NCBI RefSeq assembly: GCF_000218565.1
Contig: NC_015684.1
Coordinates: 2,790,001-2,854,000, forward strand
Reading direction: 5' to 3'
Source: Afipia carboxidovorans OM5
GTDB lineage: Bacteria; Pseudomonadota; Alphaproteobacteria; Rhizobiales; Xanthobacteraceae
DNA: 64,000 nt
Below the pieces are notes generated by a model. That model had not been told where the DNA came from. It searched no databases and worked only from the letters and a program-made list of their open reading frames with translations. A program made the position numbers and the translations under genes. Positions 44,453-53,639 of this stretch are shown here, piece after piece. Positions within the stretch are counted from its first letter, which is position 1. Each line of letters begins with the position of its first letter.

Positions 44453-45466
44453 TCAGGAGTTGAGGCGGGCGACGACGACGAGCCGCTTCACCTGCTGGTT
44501 TTTGTAGGCCTTGAGGAAGGCGTCGTAGTCCTTGAACGAGACGCAGCCGTTGGAATCGCCCTTCGGCCCCAGCATGTAGGTGTGAGCCAGTAGCCCGGTA
44601 CGGCCATAGACGTTGCTGTCCACCGGCGTCAGGCGGATCGCCTCGACGCCATGAAACAGCGCCTCGCGCATTTTCAGCTCGTAAGTCGCGGGCGGCGTCG
44701 AACCCCGCATCCGCTCATGGACGAAGCGCGGATCGTCGAGCCGGCTGCCGAGGCCGGAATGCGCCTCGAGCTTGGTGCCGTCCGGCATGTAAACGGTACG
44801 CGCCGATATATCGTAGACGGCAGTGTAGCGATCATAGCGGCCGCCGGTGCGGCTGGTGCCATCGCTGAAAATACCGCCATCCGGTGCGGCATAAGCGAGC
44901 GTGGTGTTGGCAGGGGTGAGCTTGCCGAACAGCCGCTCGAAGATCGAAGGCTCCTTCGCGGGCTGGGCCAGCGCGACGTCCTTGTTCTCCTGAGTCGCAT
45001 CCTCGCGCGAGGGACCGTTCTTCGCGATGGCCGGGCGCGGCGCCGGCAGTGGCACGGCGGCCGCAACCTCTTGCGTCACCTCCGCAGGCGGCTCTACCGG
45101 GCGCGTTGCGGCAATATCGATTCTGGCCGGCTCCGGTGCGGGCGCCAGGGATGCCCAGCGCTCGTCAAAGGCAACCGGTTTGTTGAACGACGTGGCCGGG
45201 CCGAGCGACGAGGTGGCATCGAGCAGCGCCGCATAACGCGCGGGCGCAGCGCTGACGGAGGGAACGGTGGTCGCGAGTTCAAACGGCGGCAGCGACGACG
45301 GCTGGGTCGAGGCCTCGCCGAGGCTGACGTTGAGAATCCAGAGACAGGAAAGCGCGCCCCCCGCGAGCAGGACGCCACCAATAAAGGTCTGCCGAACGGC
45401 CTTGTGGGAATGGCGCTGGCGTGCAGCCGCTTTCCGATCACAAGGCTTGCGGGGACGAGACTTCAT
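44453..45466 (-). CDS. DUF2778 (Tlde1-type L,D-transpeptidase-like) membrane-anchored protein
   Basis: A 337-residue protein. A basic N-terminus with one transmembrane helix (about 28-50) is followed by a Pro/Ala-rich periplasmic linker (about 50-180). The C-terminal DUF2778 domain (about 195-335) has SGLGSRLDDPRFVHERMRG, LLAHTYMLGPKGDSNGCVSF and a final KRLVVVARL strand. The His ... Gly-Cys-Val arrangement resembles the L,D-transpeptidase active site, as in Tlde1 toxins, yet in this group the protein is chromosomal and anchored. A peptidoglycan-editing role is inferred. Confidence 0.8.
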   Translation of the reverse strand: MKSRPRKPCDRKAAARQRHSHKAVRQTFIGGVLLAGGALSCLWILNVSLGEASTQPSSLPPFELATTVPSVSAAPARYAALLDATSSLGPATSFNKPVAFDERWASLAPAPEPARIDIAATRPVEPPAEVTQEVAAAVPLPAPRPAIAKNGPSREDATQENKDVALAQPAKEPSIFERLFGKLTPANTTLAYAAPDGGIFSDGTSRTGGRYDRYTAVYDISARTVYMPDGTKLEAHSGLGSRLDDPRFVHERMRGSTPPATYELKMREALFHGVEAIRLTPVDSNVYGRTGLLAHTYMLGPKGDSNGCVSFKDYDAFLKAYKNQQVKRLVVVARLNS

Positions 45467-45687
45467 TCGCCTTGCGACCTATTCAGCTTCACTCCGGCCC
45501 CTTCAGTATGTGGCGGCACATACCGTGGACCATCCAATTACGGAATTGTCATGGCAACGGAAACCTTTAGGTCTGCCCCCGCGAACCACGAACGCTGCAT
45601 TAAGGCGGCATTTTAGTTAAATGCCGATTAAGTGCAGGTGCCCTAGCATCCTCCCCTAATCGGGTTCCCGCAACCGCGGTTTTCGAG

Positions 45688-45727
45688 AAAAAGACCTGCC
45701 GGAGGCTTGGTCACAGCTTCCGGCAGG
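45688..45727 (-). terminator. rho-independent terminator of the ketopantoate-reductase-like gene
   Basis: On the minus strand CCTGCCGGA ... TCCGGCAGG forms a 9 bp stem, extended by a GC-rich inner pair, followed by TCTTTTTC. It ends about 90 nt after the gene stop. The 45467-45816 gap holds nothing else that I can name. Confidence 0.75.
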
Positions 45728-45816
45728 CCTGAATAACCCTGTGCGAAAAGACCGGGCTGGCACGCAGCACCGGCCATTTTACGCAAGACGGGCGAAGGGC
45801 CGCTTACGCAGCAGCC

Positions 45817-46884
45817 TTAAGCAGCCGCCTTGGCGCGATTGGCTTCCAGCCGCCGATCGACCAGGTCCACAATGCCGTCGATCACCGGATGGCTGAGGCC
45901 CTTCTCCTTCGCGATCAACTGCACGAGCTTGTCGGCGCGCTCGATATAGGGCGCGCCGTTGTTGAGCGCGCGGGCGGCGGAGGCCGGGCGCGTCAGGCTC
46001 TCGGCCGCAGCCGCGTATTTCTCGAAGGGGACGAGATCGGTCGGCGCCGCACCGAGCTTCACGCAGAGGTCGTTGACGAAGTTATAGACCGAGCGGGATT
46101 CATCGATGTTGGAATGCACCGCCTCCTGCGCCGTGCGCATGCCGTCCTTGGTGATGCAGCGATAGTTGCCAGCAAGCAGCATCGCCCACTTCGCGAGCGG
46201 CACGAAGATCGACTCGTGATACTTGAGCTTCACCGGCAGTTCGATCTTGCCTTCCGGCGCATCGAAGCGCACCGCCTCGACGTCGGCTGCCAACTTCTTG
46301 AGGATGGTGTTGTAGCTCTCGTTGTCGAAGCGCGCGACCTTGAAGTTGGTCGGCAACGTCACCTGCAACACGTTGACCTTCTCTTCCGGCGGACGCACCG
46401 CCTGCGGGTCCGGGCTGCACAGCGTCACGTTGCCGGGCGTGAACGAACCCCATACCGACGGATCGGTGTACGCGGGCTTCAGTGCATCGTGATTGAGGCC
46501 CGGAATGCGCCGTACATACGGCAGCGGCGGCATGTTCATGATCGACATGCACGGCTTGCCGGATTTCGCGACGGCATCGAGCAGTTCGCGCACACCTGGC
46601 GAGCGGTATTGCGGCTCCTGCATCGCAAGGCCGATCAGATCGAAATCGGCCGGATTGACATCGGCGGGACCTGCCGCCGTGACCTTGCCCGCAAGCTTGC
46701 GAGATTCGATCTCGATCTGCTCCTTGCGACCGCGCACCGGCATGCGAACACGGAAGCCTTCGCTGTTGATGAGATCGGCCTCGGCGGGAAGGCAGACGAG
46801 AGTCACATTGTGCCCGCCGAACATCAGTTTTGATGCGAGCAGCGAACCATAAGACGCGCCGAGGATGAGGATGTTATAAGCCAT
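45817..46884 (-). CDS. ketopantoate reductase-like NAD(P) oxidoreductase
   Basis: A 355-residue protein with an N-terminal Rossmann domain (AYNILILGASYGSLLASKLM; here GxSxxS replaces the usual GxGxxG) and the loop NVTLVCLPAEADLINSEGFR as in PanE/ApbA. The C-terminal helical domain has KYHESIFVPLAKWAMLLAGN, where PanE has its catalytic Lys region. The altered dinucleotide motif and an Ala/Lys-rich tail make a non-PanE substrate likely. ATG 46884 opens the Rossmann strand directly. It is followed by a strong terminator. Confidence 0.75.
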   Translation of the reverse strand: MAYNILILGASYGSLLASKLMFGGHNVTLVCLPAEADLINSEGFRVRMPVRGRKEQIEIESRKLAGKVTAAGPADVNPADFDLIGLAMQEPQYRSPGVRELLDAVAKSGKPCMSIMNMPPLPYVRRIPGLNHDALKPAYTDPSVWGSFTPGNVTLCSPDPQAVRPPEEKVNVLQVTLPTNFKVARFDNESYNTILKKLAADVEAVRFDAPEGKIELPVKLKYHESIFVPLAKWAMLLAGNYRCITKDGMRTAQEAVHSNIDESRSVYNFVNDLCVKLGAAPTDLVPFEKYAAAAESLTRPASAARALNNGAPYIERADKLVQLIAKEKGLSHPVIDGIVDLVDRRLEANRAKAAA

Positions 46885-47178
46885 TGATAGTCTCCCAAGG
46901 TTTTTGAGGCTTTTTGTTTTTTTGCCTGCGCCGGGAGTGCCGCCATACAATACCGCACAGCGAACCGCGCCACCGACGCGGGCTATATAGGAAGCCTTCC
47001 GGCATTTCGCCGTGACGCGAAACGCCGCAAGACGACGTCACCCGCACACAATACCGTCAAGTACTGACTGAGACGCACTTTAGAACGCGTAACAGCGGCG
47101 GAAGCCGAAGCCGCCGCCGCTATACGATATAATCTGCAGCAGCGATACAAGCGTGGCTGCAGAGCACCTATTCATCGC

Positions 47179-48792
47179 TCACGACGGATCGAACAGGATC
47201 CCCGGATTGAGGATCATCTTCGGATCGAAGATGTCCTTCGCGGCCTTCATCGCCGAGCAGAACAACTCAGGCCGTTCCTTGTCGTACCAGGGGCGATGAT
47301 CGCGGCCCAAGGCGTGATGGTGCGTGACGGTACCGCCGGCATCGACCATCGCCTGCTCCGCGATCTTCTTGATCGCCATGTACTGCTCGGGAACACGCAT
47401 CTTGTCGCCGTAAGCGAACCAGGTGAAGTACGGCGCCGGTCCGTCGGGATAGATGTGCGTGAAGCGGCACGTCACCGAACCGGGGCGGCCCGTCACTTCG
47501 CGGATCGCACGATGGGTCTCCGCCTTCACGTGCTCACGCAGGTGCGCGAAGCCGCTCCACGGCACGCAGGTTTCCATCGTCTCGCGCATCACACCGCGTG
47601 CAATCGCGTATTCGCGCAAATACGGCCCGCGCAAGAACTTATCGCGCCAGTTCTTCGCGCTCTTGTCGGCGTTGGCATCGCCGCCGAGCGCGGTATCATC
47701 CCACTTGCCGCCGTGATCGCCACAGATTTCGAGCGCGCGCTTCATCAGCGCATCGACCGGACGGTCCGCGGATTCAAAGCCAAGCACGAGAATGTCGTAG
47801 CTGCCGTCGCTCGAGCCGGTGTAGACAGCCTCCTCCCGCTCGACGAGACGCGCGCTCGCCGGATAGAGGTTCGCCTGCGAGATCACCCGCGTCGCCTCGA
47901 CCGCCTTGTCGTAATCGGCGAACCGCACGCTCGCCATCTGCCGATGCACAGGACGCTTGTGCAGCCGCACCCACGCCTCGGTGATGATGCCGAGCGCGCC
48001 TTCCGAGCCGAGGAACAGACGGTCGGGATTCGGGCCCGCGCCAGAGGTCGGGAAGCGGCGGGATTCGATGTTGCCCGACGGCGTGACGACCTTGAGGCTC
48101 TGCACGTGATCGTCGATCTGGGTGTAGACGGTCGCGAAGTGGCCGGCCGCGCGGGTCGCGATCCATCCGCCGAGCGAAGAAAACTCCCACGCCTGCAGGA
48201 AGAAGCGCATGGTGAGCCCGCTCGGCTTCAACTGCCGCTCGAGATCCGGCCCGAGAATGCCGGCCTGAATCCGCGCCGACTGCGAAGCCTTGTCGATCTC
48301 CAGCACCTTGTTGAAATACTTCATGTCGATCGACACGACGCCGCGATAGCGATCATGCGACGGCGGATTGACACCGCCGACGACGCTGGTGCCGCCACCG
48401 TAAGGCACGGCCGCGAGGTTGTCGTTCTCGCACCAGCGATAGATCTGCACGATGTCGTCTTCGGTGCGCGGATAAGCGACGGCATCCGGCGGATTGCGGA
48501 ATTCGCCACGGATCGAGAAGGCGACATCGACGGTGCCGGAGCCGTAGGTGTGATAGAGGCGATCATACTTGTCGGTCGCGCAGATGTGCTGCAGCGAAGC
48601 CGGGACCTTCACGCGCGGATCGCGAATCTTGACCGAATCCTCGGTCGGAAACGGCAGCGCGCTGAAATCGGTCACGCCCAGAAGCTTGGTCCAGGCCTGT
48701 TCGAACTCGACCATTTCAGCCGGGGTGACTTCGTCACCCTCGTAGCCCCACCCGTAGAACTTTCTGCGCCGCTCCTGCGATCCGCCATGCAT
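47179..48792 (-). CDS. FAD-linked oxidase, alkyl-dihydroxyacetonephosphate synthase (AGPS)-like
   Basis: A 537-residue VAO-family flavoprotein. KFYGWGYEGDE near the N-terminus is an AGPS hallmark. The PCMH FAD domain has AVPYGGGTSVVGGVNPPSHD, and the C-terminal half ends THHHALGRDHRPWYDKE, which includes the His-rich AGPS active-site loop. Eukaryotic AGPS swaps acyl for alkyl on DHAP in ether-lipid synthesis; bacterial homologues are mostly uncharacterised and may oxidise hydroxy acids. ATG 48792 fits homology. The FadR-type regulator upstream shares operator-like sites, suggesting induction by a carboxylic acid. Confidence 0.82.
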   Translation of the reverse strand: MHGGSQERRRKFYGWGYEGDEVTPAEMVEFEQAWTKLLGVTDFSALPFPTEDSVKIRDPRVKVPASLQHICATDKYDRLYHTYGSGTVDVAFSIRGEFRNPPDAVAYPRTEDDIVQIYRWCENDNLAAVPYGGGTSVVGGVNPPSHDRYRGVVSIDMKYFNKVLEIDKASQSARIQAGILGPDLERQLKPSGLTMRFFLQAWEFSSLGGWIATRAAGHFATVYTQIDDHVQSLKVVTPSGNIESRRFPTSGAGPNPDRLFLGSEGALGIITEAWVRLHKRPVHRQMASVRFADYDKAVEATRVISQANLYPASARLVEREEAVYTGSSDGSYDILVLGFESADRPVDALMKRALEICGDHGGKWDDTALGGDANADKSAKNWRDKFLRGPYLREYAIARGVMRETMETCVPWSGFAHLREHVKAETHRAIREVTGRPGSVTCRFTHIYPDGPAPYFTWFAYGDKMRVPEQYMAIKKIAEQAMVDAGGTVTHHHALGRDHRPWYDKERPELFCSAMKAAKDIFDPKMILNPGILFDPS

Positions 48793-48862
48793 GTCGATGG
48801 TCTCCCTGTGTGCCCCTACGGCAGCCGAATGCCGGCGTTGCATCGCATGTGGGCGGTGTAGA

Positions 48863-48888
48863 TTGGTATCTCCAATCCGGTCATACCA
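48863..48888. promoter_or_regulatory. FadR/GntR operator-like sites before the AGPS-like gene
   Basis: Two elements: TTGGTATCTCCAAT (48863-48876), an imperfect palindrome, and CGGTCATACCA (48878-48888). The second differs by one base from the site upstream of the regulator gene itself. FadR-subfamily regulators usually bind short palindromes with GT-N3-AC-like half-sites. They lie 70-96 nt before the coding start. The rest of 48793-49126 shows no gene. Confidence 0.55.
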
Positions 48889-49126
48889 CTATTGCTGGCG
48901 AGCGGTAGCCTGTCAAGGCGCAAGCCGCTTGTTCCGGGAAAACATGCACCGGGCAGCAGGCAGCTATCCCCGCAGGAGGCAGGAACGGACGAGGGATTGG
49001 TGGAAAGTTGCGGGAGCGCACGGGCGCAGAAACCGCTTGGGCGCCTGCTTGGGGCATACAGGACGGCTAAAAGAGCGCGCACCAGAGGTACACGCGGTGC
49101 AGCCGTCCTTCAGGGCAGAGGCGATC

Positions 49127-49828
49127 TCAGGCGTCGGTATCGCTGAGAAGGCTCGCCCACGATCCTGCGGTCTGCGAGAGATGCTCGCTCATGCGCTGGG
49201 CGGCGGCATCGGGCTCGCGCGCCTCCACGGCATCGACGATCCGGCAATGTTCCCGATAGGACAGCTCGCAGCGGTCGGCGTCCGAAAAATACAATTGGCG
49301 GCGCTGCTTCGACATTTCGTAAAACGCGTTCACGACGCGGACGAGAACGTCATTGCGCGTCGCAACGACGATGCCGAGATGAAACGCCTGATCCTCGTTC
49401 TCGATCGACTGCCGCTTCGCCACGCGCGCAGCGGTCTCATCGAGAATTTCGCGGAGGCTTTTGAGGTCGGCCGCCGTCCGGCGCGAACAGGCGAGCCGCA
49501 CCGCCTCGACCTCAAGGATGCGGCGGACTTCGAGCGCCTTGGCGACCTCCTCGCGCGTCAGCGACAGCCCGGAATCGGCATGGAGCACCAGCGCCTCGAT
49601 GCTGCTCTGGTCCCATTCGCGGAGATAAATGCCGGAATTCGGCCGCCGCTCGATCACCCGCATGGCCTCGAGCGTCGCCAGCGCCTCGCGGATTGCGCTG
49701 CGGCTGGTGGCGAATTTCTCCGCAAGGTCGCGCTCGGATGGCAGGCGCTCCTTCGGCTCGTAGTTCCGGGCCCGAATGAACGTCAGAATCCGGCTGATCG
49801 TTGTGGATGCGACCTCATGCCTGCCCAT
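49127..49828 (-). CDS. FadR-subfamily GntR transcriptional regulator
   Basis: A 233-residue regulator. The winged helix-turn-helix (about 1-70) has RLPSERDLAEKFATSRSAIR and EALATLEAMRVIERRPNSGI. The C-terminal FCD all-helical effector domain (about 90-220) has EVRRILEVEAVRLACSRRT, DQAFHLGIVVATRN and a final EHCRIVDAVEAREPDAAAQR with metal-ligand-type histidines. FCD regulators sense organic acids. It is encoded upstream of the AGPS-like gene on the same strand and probably represses itself and that gene. Confidence 0.88.
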   Translation of the reverse strand: MGRHEVASTTISRILTFIRARNYEPKERLPSERDLAEKFATSRSAIREALATLEAMRVIERRPNSGIYLREWDQSSIEALVLHADSGLSLTREEVAKALEVRRILEVEAVRLACSRRTAADLKSLREILDETAARVAKRQSIENEDQAFHLGIVVATRNDVLVRVVNAFYEMSKQRRQLYFSDADRCELSYREHCRIVDAVEAREPDAAAQRMSEHLSQTAGSWASLLSDTDA

Positions 49829-49864
49829 CGGGATTGGGACCTCATTGTTAAACCGGGCTGATTC

Positions 49865-49875
49865 TGGTCATACCA
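49865..49875. promoter_or_regulatory. operator-like palindrome upstream of the GntR gene
   Basis: TGGTCATACCA is an interrupted palindrome (TGGT-N3-ACCA) 37-47 nt before the regulator start. It shares ten bases with the site at 48878-48888, pointing to autoregulation. Between here and the tRNA (49876-50081) no gene was seen. Confidence 0.55.
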
Positions 49876-50081
49876 ATTTAGAGCCCGCCCGACAAAGCAA
49901 ATTCTTAGGCGATTTCGGAAACCACTCGCCTGCCCCGCCCCCATTGCCCTGCCTCGCTACCAGGCGCCGCCATAAGGGAGGCCGCGCTCTAGTCCGACTC
50001 GCCTATCGAGGCGATGCGAAACATGACATCCCCGCGCTACATCGCACGGAGAATCAAATGGCTGGGATTTCTGTGAGTTTT

Positions 50082-50157
<76 letters not shown>

Positions 50158-50370
50158 GGCTCCGACCGGATAAAATGTCCGTGGGGGAGGCCGTCGTTTA
50201 GCAAAGCCATTCCCCGATGTCCAGCAAAGAGCGGGACGATTTCGTTCGGAAAATCATGGTCTATTTTCAGGCTGTGGATTTCCTGACGGAGCGCCCGCAA
50301 CAGCGGCGCCGATGGCCTCATCGCCGGTCATTCCCGCACAACTCTCAAAGAAAATTCTGCACGTCCCAAA

Positions 50371-50409
50371 ATTAAAAGGCCGGCAGGGTCACGCGACCCT
50401 GCCGGCCTT
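50371..50409 (-). terminator. rho-independent terminator after the TRAP operon
   Basis: On the minus strand AAGGCCGGCAGGGTC-gcgt-GACCCTGCCGGCCTT is a perfect 15 bp stem followed by TTAAT. It starts 12 nt beyond the dctM stop. Confidence 0.9.
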
Positions 50410-50421
50410 GAAGAAGCAGCC

Positions 50422-51747
50422 TCACAGCATGCCGAGCATGCGCGGCAGCCACAGCGAGATTTCCGGGATGAACGTCACCGCGACGAGGAACATCAGCATC
50501 GTCAGCAACCACGGCCACACCGCAACTGTCAGCTCGGTGATGCCCATCTTGGCGATACCCGACGCCACATAGAGGTTGAGGCCGACAGGCGGGTGGCACA
50601 TGCCCACCTCCATGTTGATCACCATCAGGATGCCGAGGTGCACCGGATGGATGCCGAGCTTCACCGCGATCGGGAACAGGATCGGCGCGGTGATGAGCAC
50701 GATCGAACTCGCCTCCATCACGTTGCCCGCCAGTAGCAGCAGGATGTTCACGAAGATCAGGAAGGTGACCCAGTTCACGCCGTTCTCGGTGATCCACGAG
50801 GTCATCGCCTGAGGCACCTGCTCGCTCGTCATCAGGAACGAGAACAGCACGGCGTTGGTGATGATGTAGAGGATCATCGCGCTCATGTTGGCCGAGCCGA
50901 GCAACACACGCGGCACGTCCCGCAGTGTCATGTCCTTGTAGACGAACACCGCAATGACGAAGGCATAGACCGCGCTCATCGCCGCCGCTTCAGTCGGCGT
51001 GAACCAACCGGCATAGATGCCGCCGAGCACGATGACGATCAGCAGCAGACCCCAGACGCACTCACGGAATGCCTTGATCCGCTCGGCCCACCTTGCTCGC
51101 GGCAAACGCGGATAATCGTTCTTCCAGGCACGATAGAATGTCGTCATGCCGAGGAGCGAAGCGAGCATGATGCCCGGGATCACGCCTGCCATGAACAACT
51201 GGCCGACTGAGGCCGAGAGCACCCGCTCGCCGTTCGGCCCGAGCGCGACGCTGCCGCCGGTCGCGACCGAATAGATCACCATGACGATGGACGGCGGGAT
51301 CAGAATGCCGAGTGCGCCCGAGGTGGTGATGACGCCTGCGCCGAAGCGCTTGGGGAAGCCCTGCTGCACCATCGCCGGCATCAGGATCGAGCCGATCGCG
51401 ATCACCGTCGCAGGCGAGGAGCCGGAGATCGCGGCGAACAACGCGCACGCCATAACGCCCGCGAGGCCGAGGCCGCCGTACCAGTGGCCGATCATCGATG
51501 TGGCGAATCTGATCATGCGTCTCGCGACGCCGCCATGAGTGAGGAAGTTGCCCGCCAGGATGAAGAACGGGATCGCCATGATCTCGAAGTTCTCGATGCC
51601 GGTGAACAGCTTCAGCGCCACCGACTCGATCGGCACTTGCGTCATCACGAACAGGAACGTCAGCACCGTGAGGCCGAGTGCGATCGAGATCGGCATGCCG
51701 GTCAGCATCAGCGCGACCAGCAGCAGGAAGATGAAAAGCGTGCTCAT
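50422..51747 (-). CDS. dctM: TRAP transporter large permease (DctM)
   Basis: A 441-residue polytopic protein with about 12 hydrophobic segments. LMLTGMPISIALGL at the N-terminus, IPFFILAGNFLTHGGVARRM and the segment SGSSPATVIAIGSILMPAMV are DctM signatures, and the C-terminal half repeats the fold (AGNVMEASSIVLITAPILFP). It forms the sodium-driven translocation unit. Its start overlaps dctQ by 4 bp. The ligand is likely an organic acid, judged only from family. Confidence 0.94.
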   Translation of the reverse strand: MSTLFIFLLLVALMLTGMPISIALGLTVLTFLFVMTQVPIESVALKLFTGIENFEIMAIPFFILAGNFLTHGGVARRMIRFATSMIGHWYGGLGLAGVMACALFAAISGSSPATVIAIGSILMPAMVQQGFPKRFGAGVITTSGALGILIPPSIVMVIYSVATGGSVALGPNGERVLSASVGQLFMAGVIPGIMLASLLGMTTFYRAWKNDYPRLPRARWAERIKAFRECVWGLLLIVIVLGGIYAGWFTPTEAAAMSAVYAFVIAVFVYKDMTLRDVPRVLLGSANMSAMILYIITNAVLFSFLMTSEQVPQAMTSWITENGVNWVTFLIFVNILLLLAGNVMEASSIVLITAPILFPIAVKLGIHPVHLGILMVINMEVGMCHPPVGLNLYVASGIAKMGITELTVAVWPWLLTMLMFLVAVTFIPEISLWLPRMLGML

Positions 51748-52325
51748 CGCTGGGCCTCCGGGGTCGGGCCAACTGCATCGTCGAGCTCAATACCCTCGAC
51801 ATGCGAATGGTCGTGCTGGGGCAGTTCATCGGTGCGCCAGTACGAATAAGCGACCTGCAGGAAGCGGAAGCACATCAGGTACGAACCGAGCGGCACGCAC
51901 AGATAGACGATCCAGCTCGGCCATTCGAGGTCGGGCGAGGTCTGGTCAGTGAGAGAGAGGCCATAGACGAACTTTGCGCCCATGGTGCCGATCACGCCGG
52001 TGAACAGCGCGCCGCACAGCAATCCGAACAGAATGGTGGCCTTGCGCGACTTCGGCGGCAGCTTCAGCACGAGAACGTCCACGCCGACATGGATGCCGGT
52101 GCGCACGCCATAGGCCGCGCCAAACTTCGCCATCCACACGAACATGTAGATGCACAGTTCCTGCGCCCAGGACATGTGGATCTTGTGCAGATAGGGATAG
52201 AGGAAAGAGACGCCGGAGCCGTAGCGATGCACGACCGCGATGAAGATCACGACGGTCGCGGCCCCGATCAGGAATGTAATTAGAATCTCCTCGAGCCTGT
52301 CGAGGATGCGCAAGAAAAGCGTCAC
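51744..52325 (-). CDS. dctQ: TRAP transporter small permease (DctQ)
   Basis: A four-helix membrane protein of 193 residues when started at GTG 52325, which has GGGGGA 4 nt upstream. The ATG at 52337 lacks a ribosome-binding site, although it adds only four residues. WAQELCIYMFVWMAKFGAAY is the conserved DctQ helix. It pairs with DctM to form the membrane unit. The C-terminal tail is acidic and soluble. Confidence 0.88.
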   Translation of the reverse strand: MTLFLRILDRLEEILITFLIGAATVVIFIAVVHRYGSGVSFLYPYLHKIHMSWAQELCIYMFVWMAKFGAAYGVRTGIHVGVDVLVLKLPPKSRKATILFGLLCGALFTGVIGTMGAKFVYGLSLTDQTSPDLEWPSWIVYLCVPLGSYLMCFRFLQVAYSYWRTDELPQHDHSHVEGIELDDAVGPTPEAQR

Positions 52326-52402
52326 GTGTCCCCCCATCGACGACCGGACCGGTAACGGACGATCAGCAACAGCACGATATTATTTTGGGTGCAGAGAAGC
52401 AC

Positions 52403-52433
52403 AAAACGGCCCGGTTTTGCACCGGGCCGTTTC
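52403..52433 (-). terminator. intercistronic terminator/stem-loop between dctP and dctQM
   Basis: AAACGGCCCGGT and ACCGGGCCGTTT form a perfect 12 bp stem around a 5 nt loop, followed on the minus strand by TTTTG. It begins about 10 nt after the dctP stop. Such a structure would let the abundant binding protein be made in excess over the permease by partial termination or 3' protection. Confidence 0.85.
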
Positions 52434-52443
52434 GCATCTCACA

Positions 52444-53469
52444 TTATTTTCCGGAAGCCGCAGCTTCCTTACGGAACTCGGCGATCAGGTCCTTGCCGAC
52501 GCGGTTGCCGATTTCATCGGCGACCGGATCGAGGGCCTTGCGCCAGGCGGCGGTCTCTTCAGCCGTGAGGGTGTAGAAGTTGGTGGTGCCAGCCTTCTTC
52601 ATCGCGGCGAGAGCGTCGTCATTTTCCTTCTGGGCGATATCGTTGGCATAGTCGGTTGCCTCCGCCATCGCCTTCTCAAGCTGGCCGCGGACGTCGTCCG
52701 GCAGGCCTTCCCAGAACTTCTTGTTCACGATCACGGCGTAGCCGAGATAGCCGTGGTTCGAGAGCGTGGCGTGCTTCTGAACCTCGTTCATCTTCTGGGT
52801 GTACATGTTGGACGGCGGGTTTTCGGTGCCGTCGACAACGCCGGTCTGCAGCGCCTGATAGACTTCCGAGAACGCCATGACCTGCGGGATGGCGCCCAAT
52901 GCACGCATCTGGGCTTCCAGAACCTTGGACGACTGGATGCGCATCTTCAGACCGCGGAAATCCTCCGGCTTATGCAGAGGCCGGTTCGCGCTCATGATCT
53001 TGAAGCCGTTGTCCCAGTAAGCGAGGCCCTTGATGCCCTTCGGCTCGAGCTTGGCAAGGAGCTTCTTGCCGACTTCGCCATGGGTGACGCGCTTCAGCGC
53101 GGCCTTGTCCGGCATGATGTAGGGAATGTCGAAAACCTCGAATTCCTTGACGCCGAGCGGGCCGAACTTCGCGAGCGAGGGAGCAAGCATCTGCACCGCA
53201 CCAAGCTGCAGCGCCTCGACCTCTTCCTTGTCCTTATAGAGCTGCGAGTTCGGGTAGACCTCAACCTTGACCTTGCCGTTGGTGTACTTCTCGGCAAGCT
53301 CCTTGAACTTCTCGGCGCCCTTGCCCTTCGGGGTCTCCGGAGCCACGACGTGGCTGAACTTGATGACGACCGGGCTCTGCGCGCTGGCCGGTCCGACCGT
53401 GGTGACGGGCCCAACCATAAAGGCTGCGGCGATCGAAGCAGCGGCAATTGTAATTTTCTTCATAGGCAT
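52444..53469 (-). CDS. dctP: TRAP transporter substrate-binding protein (DctP)
   Basis: A 341-residue periplasmic protein. The signal peptide (KKITIAAASIAAAFMVGP) is followed by the DctP fold: VVIKFSHVVAPETPKGKGAE, GLKMRIQSSKVLEAQMRALG containing the carboxylate-binding Arg, and FSEVYQALQTGVVDGTENPP. The Arg implies a carboxylate ligand. ATG 53469 has GGGAGGAAT directly upstream. First gene of dctPQM. Confidence 0.94.
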   Translation of the reverse strand: MPMKKITIAAASIAAAFMVGPVTTVGPASAQSPVVIKFSHVVAPETPKGKGAEKFKELAEKYTNGKVKVEVYPNSQLYKDKEEVEALQLGAVQMLAPSLAKFGPLGVKEFEVFDIPYIMPDKAALKRVTHGEVGKKLLAKLEPKGIKGLAYWDNGFKIMSANRPLHKPEDFRGLKMRIQSSKVLEAQMRALGAIPQVMAFSEVYQALQTGVVDGTENPPSNMYTQKMNEVQKHATLSNHGYLGYAVIVNKKFWEGLPDDVRGQLEKAMAEATDYANDIAQKENDDALAAMKKAGTTNFYTLTAEETAAWRKALDPVADEIGNRVGKDLIAEFRKEAAASGK

Positions 53470-53587
53470 ATTCCTCCCAGGGCCCACTTTAGAAGTCCGA
53501 TCAGGCTACAATGTCGCAGCCTGATGGGTGGCGACCATTACAGACAAATACGACCAAGCCTATTGATCCTTCGCAGAAGAACCGAAC

Positions 53588-53614
53588 AAAAACGGCGTCC
53601 ATCGCTGGACGCCG
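53588..53614 (-). terminator. rho-independent terminator of leuA
   Basis: On the minus strand CGGCGTCCA-gcga-TGGACGCCG is a perfect 9 bp stem followed by TTTTTG. It lies about 25 nt after the leuA stop. Confidence 0.9.
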
Positions 53615-53639
53615 CCTTAGCCGAAAAGCCGGAAATGTG

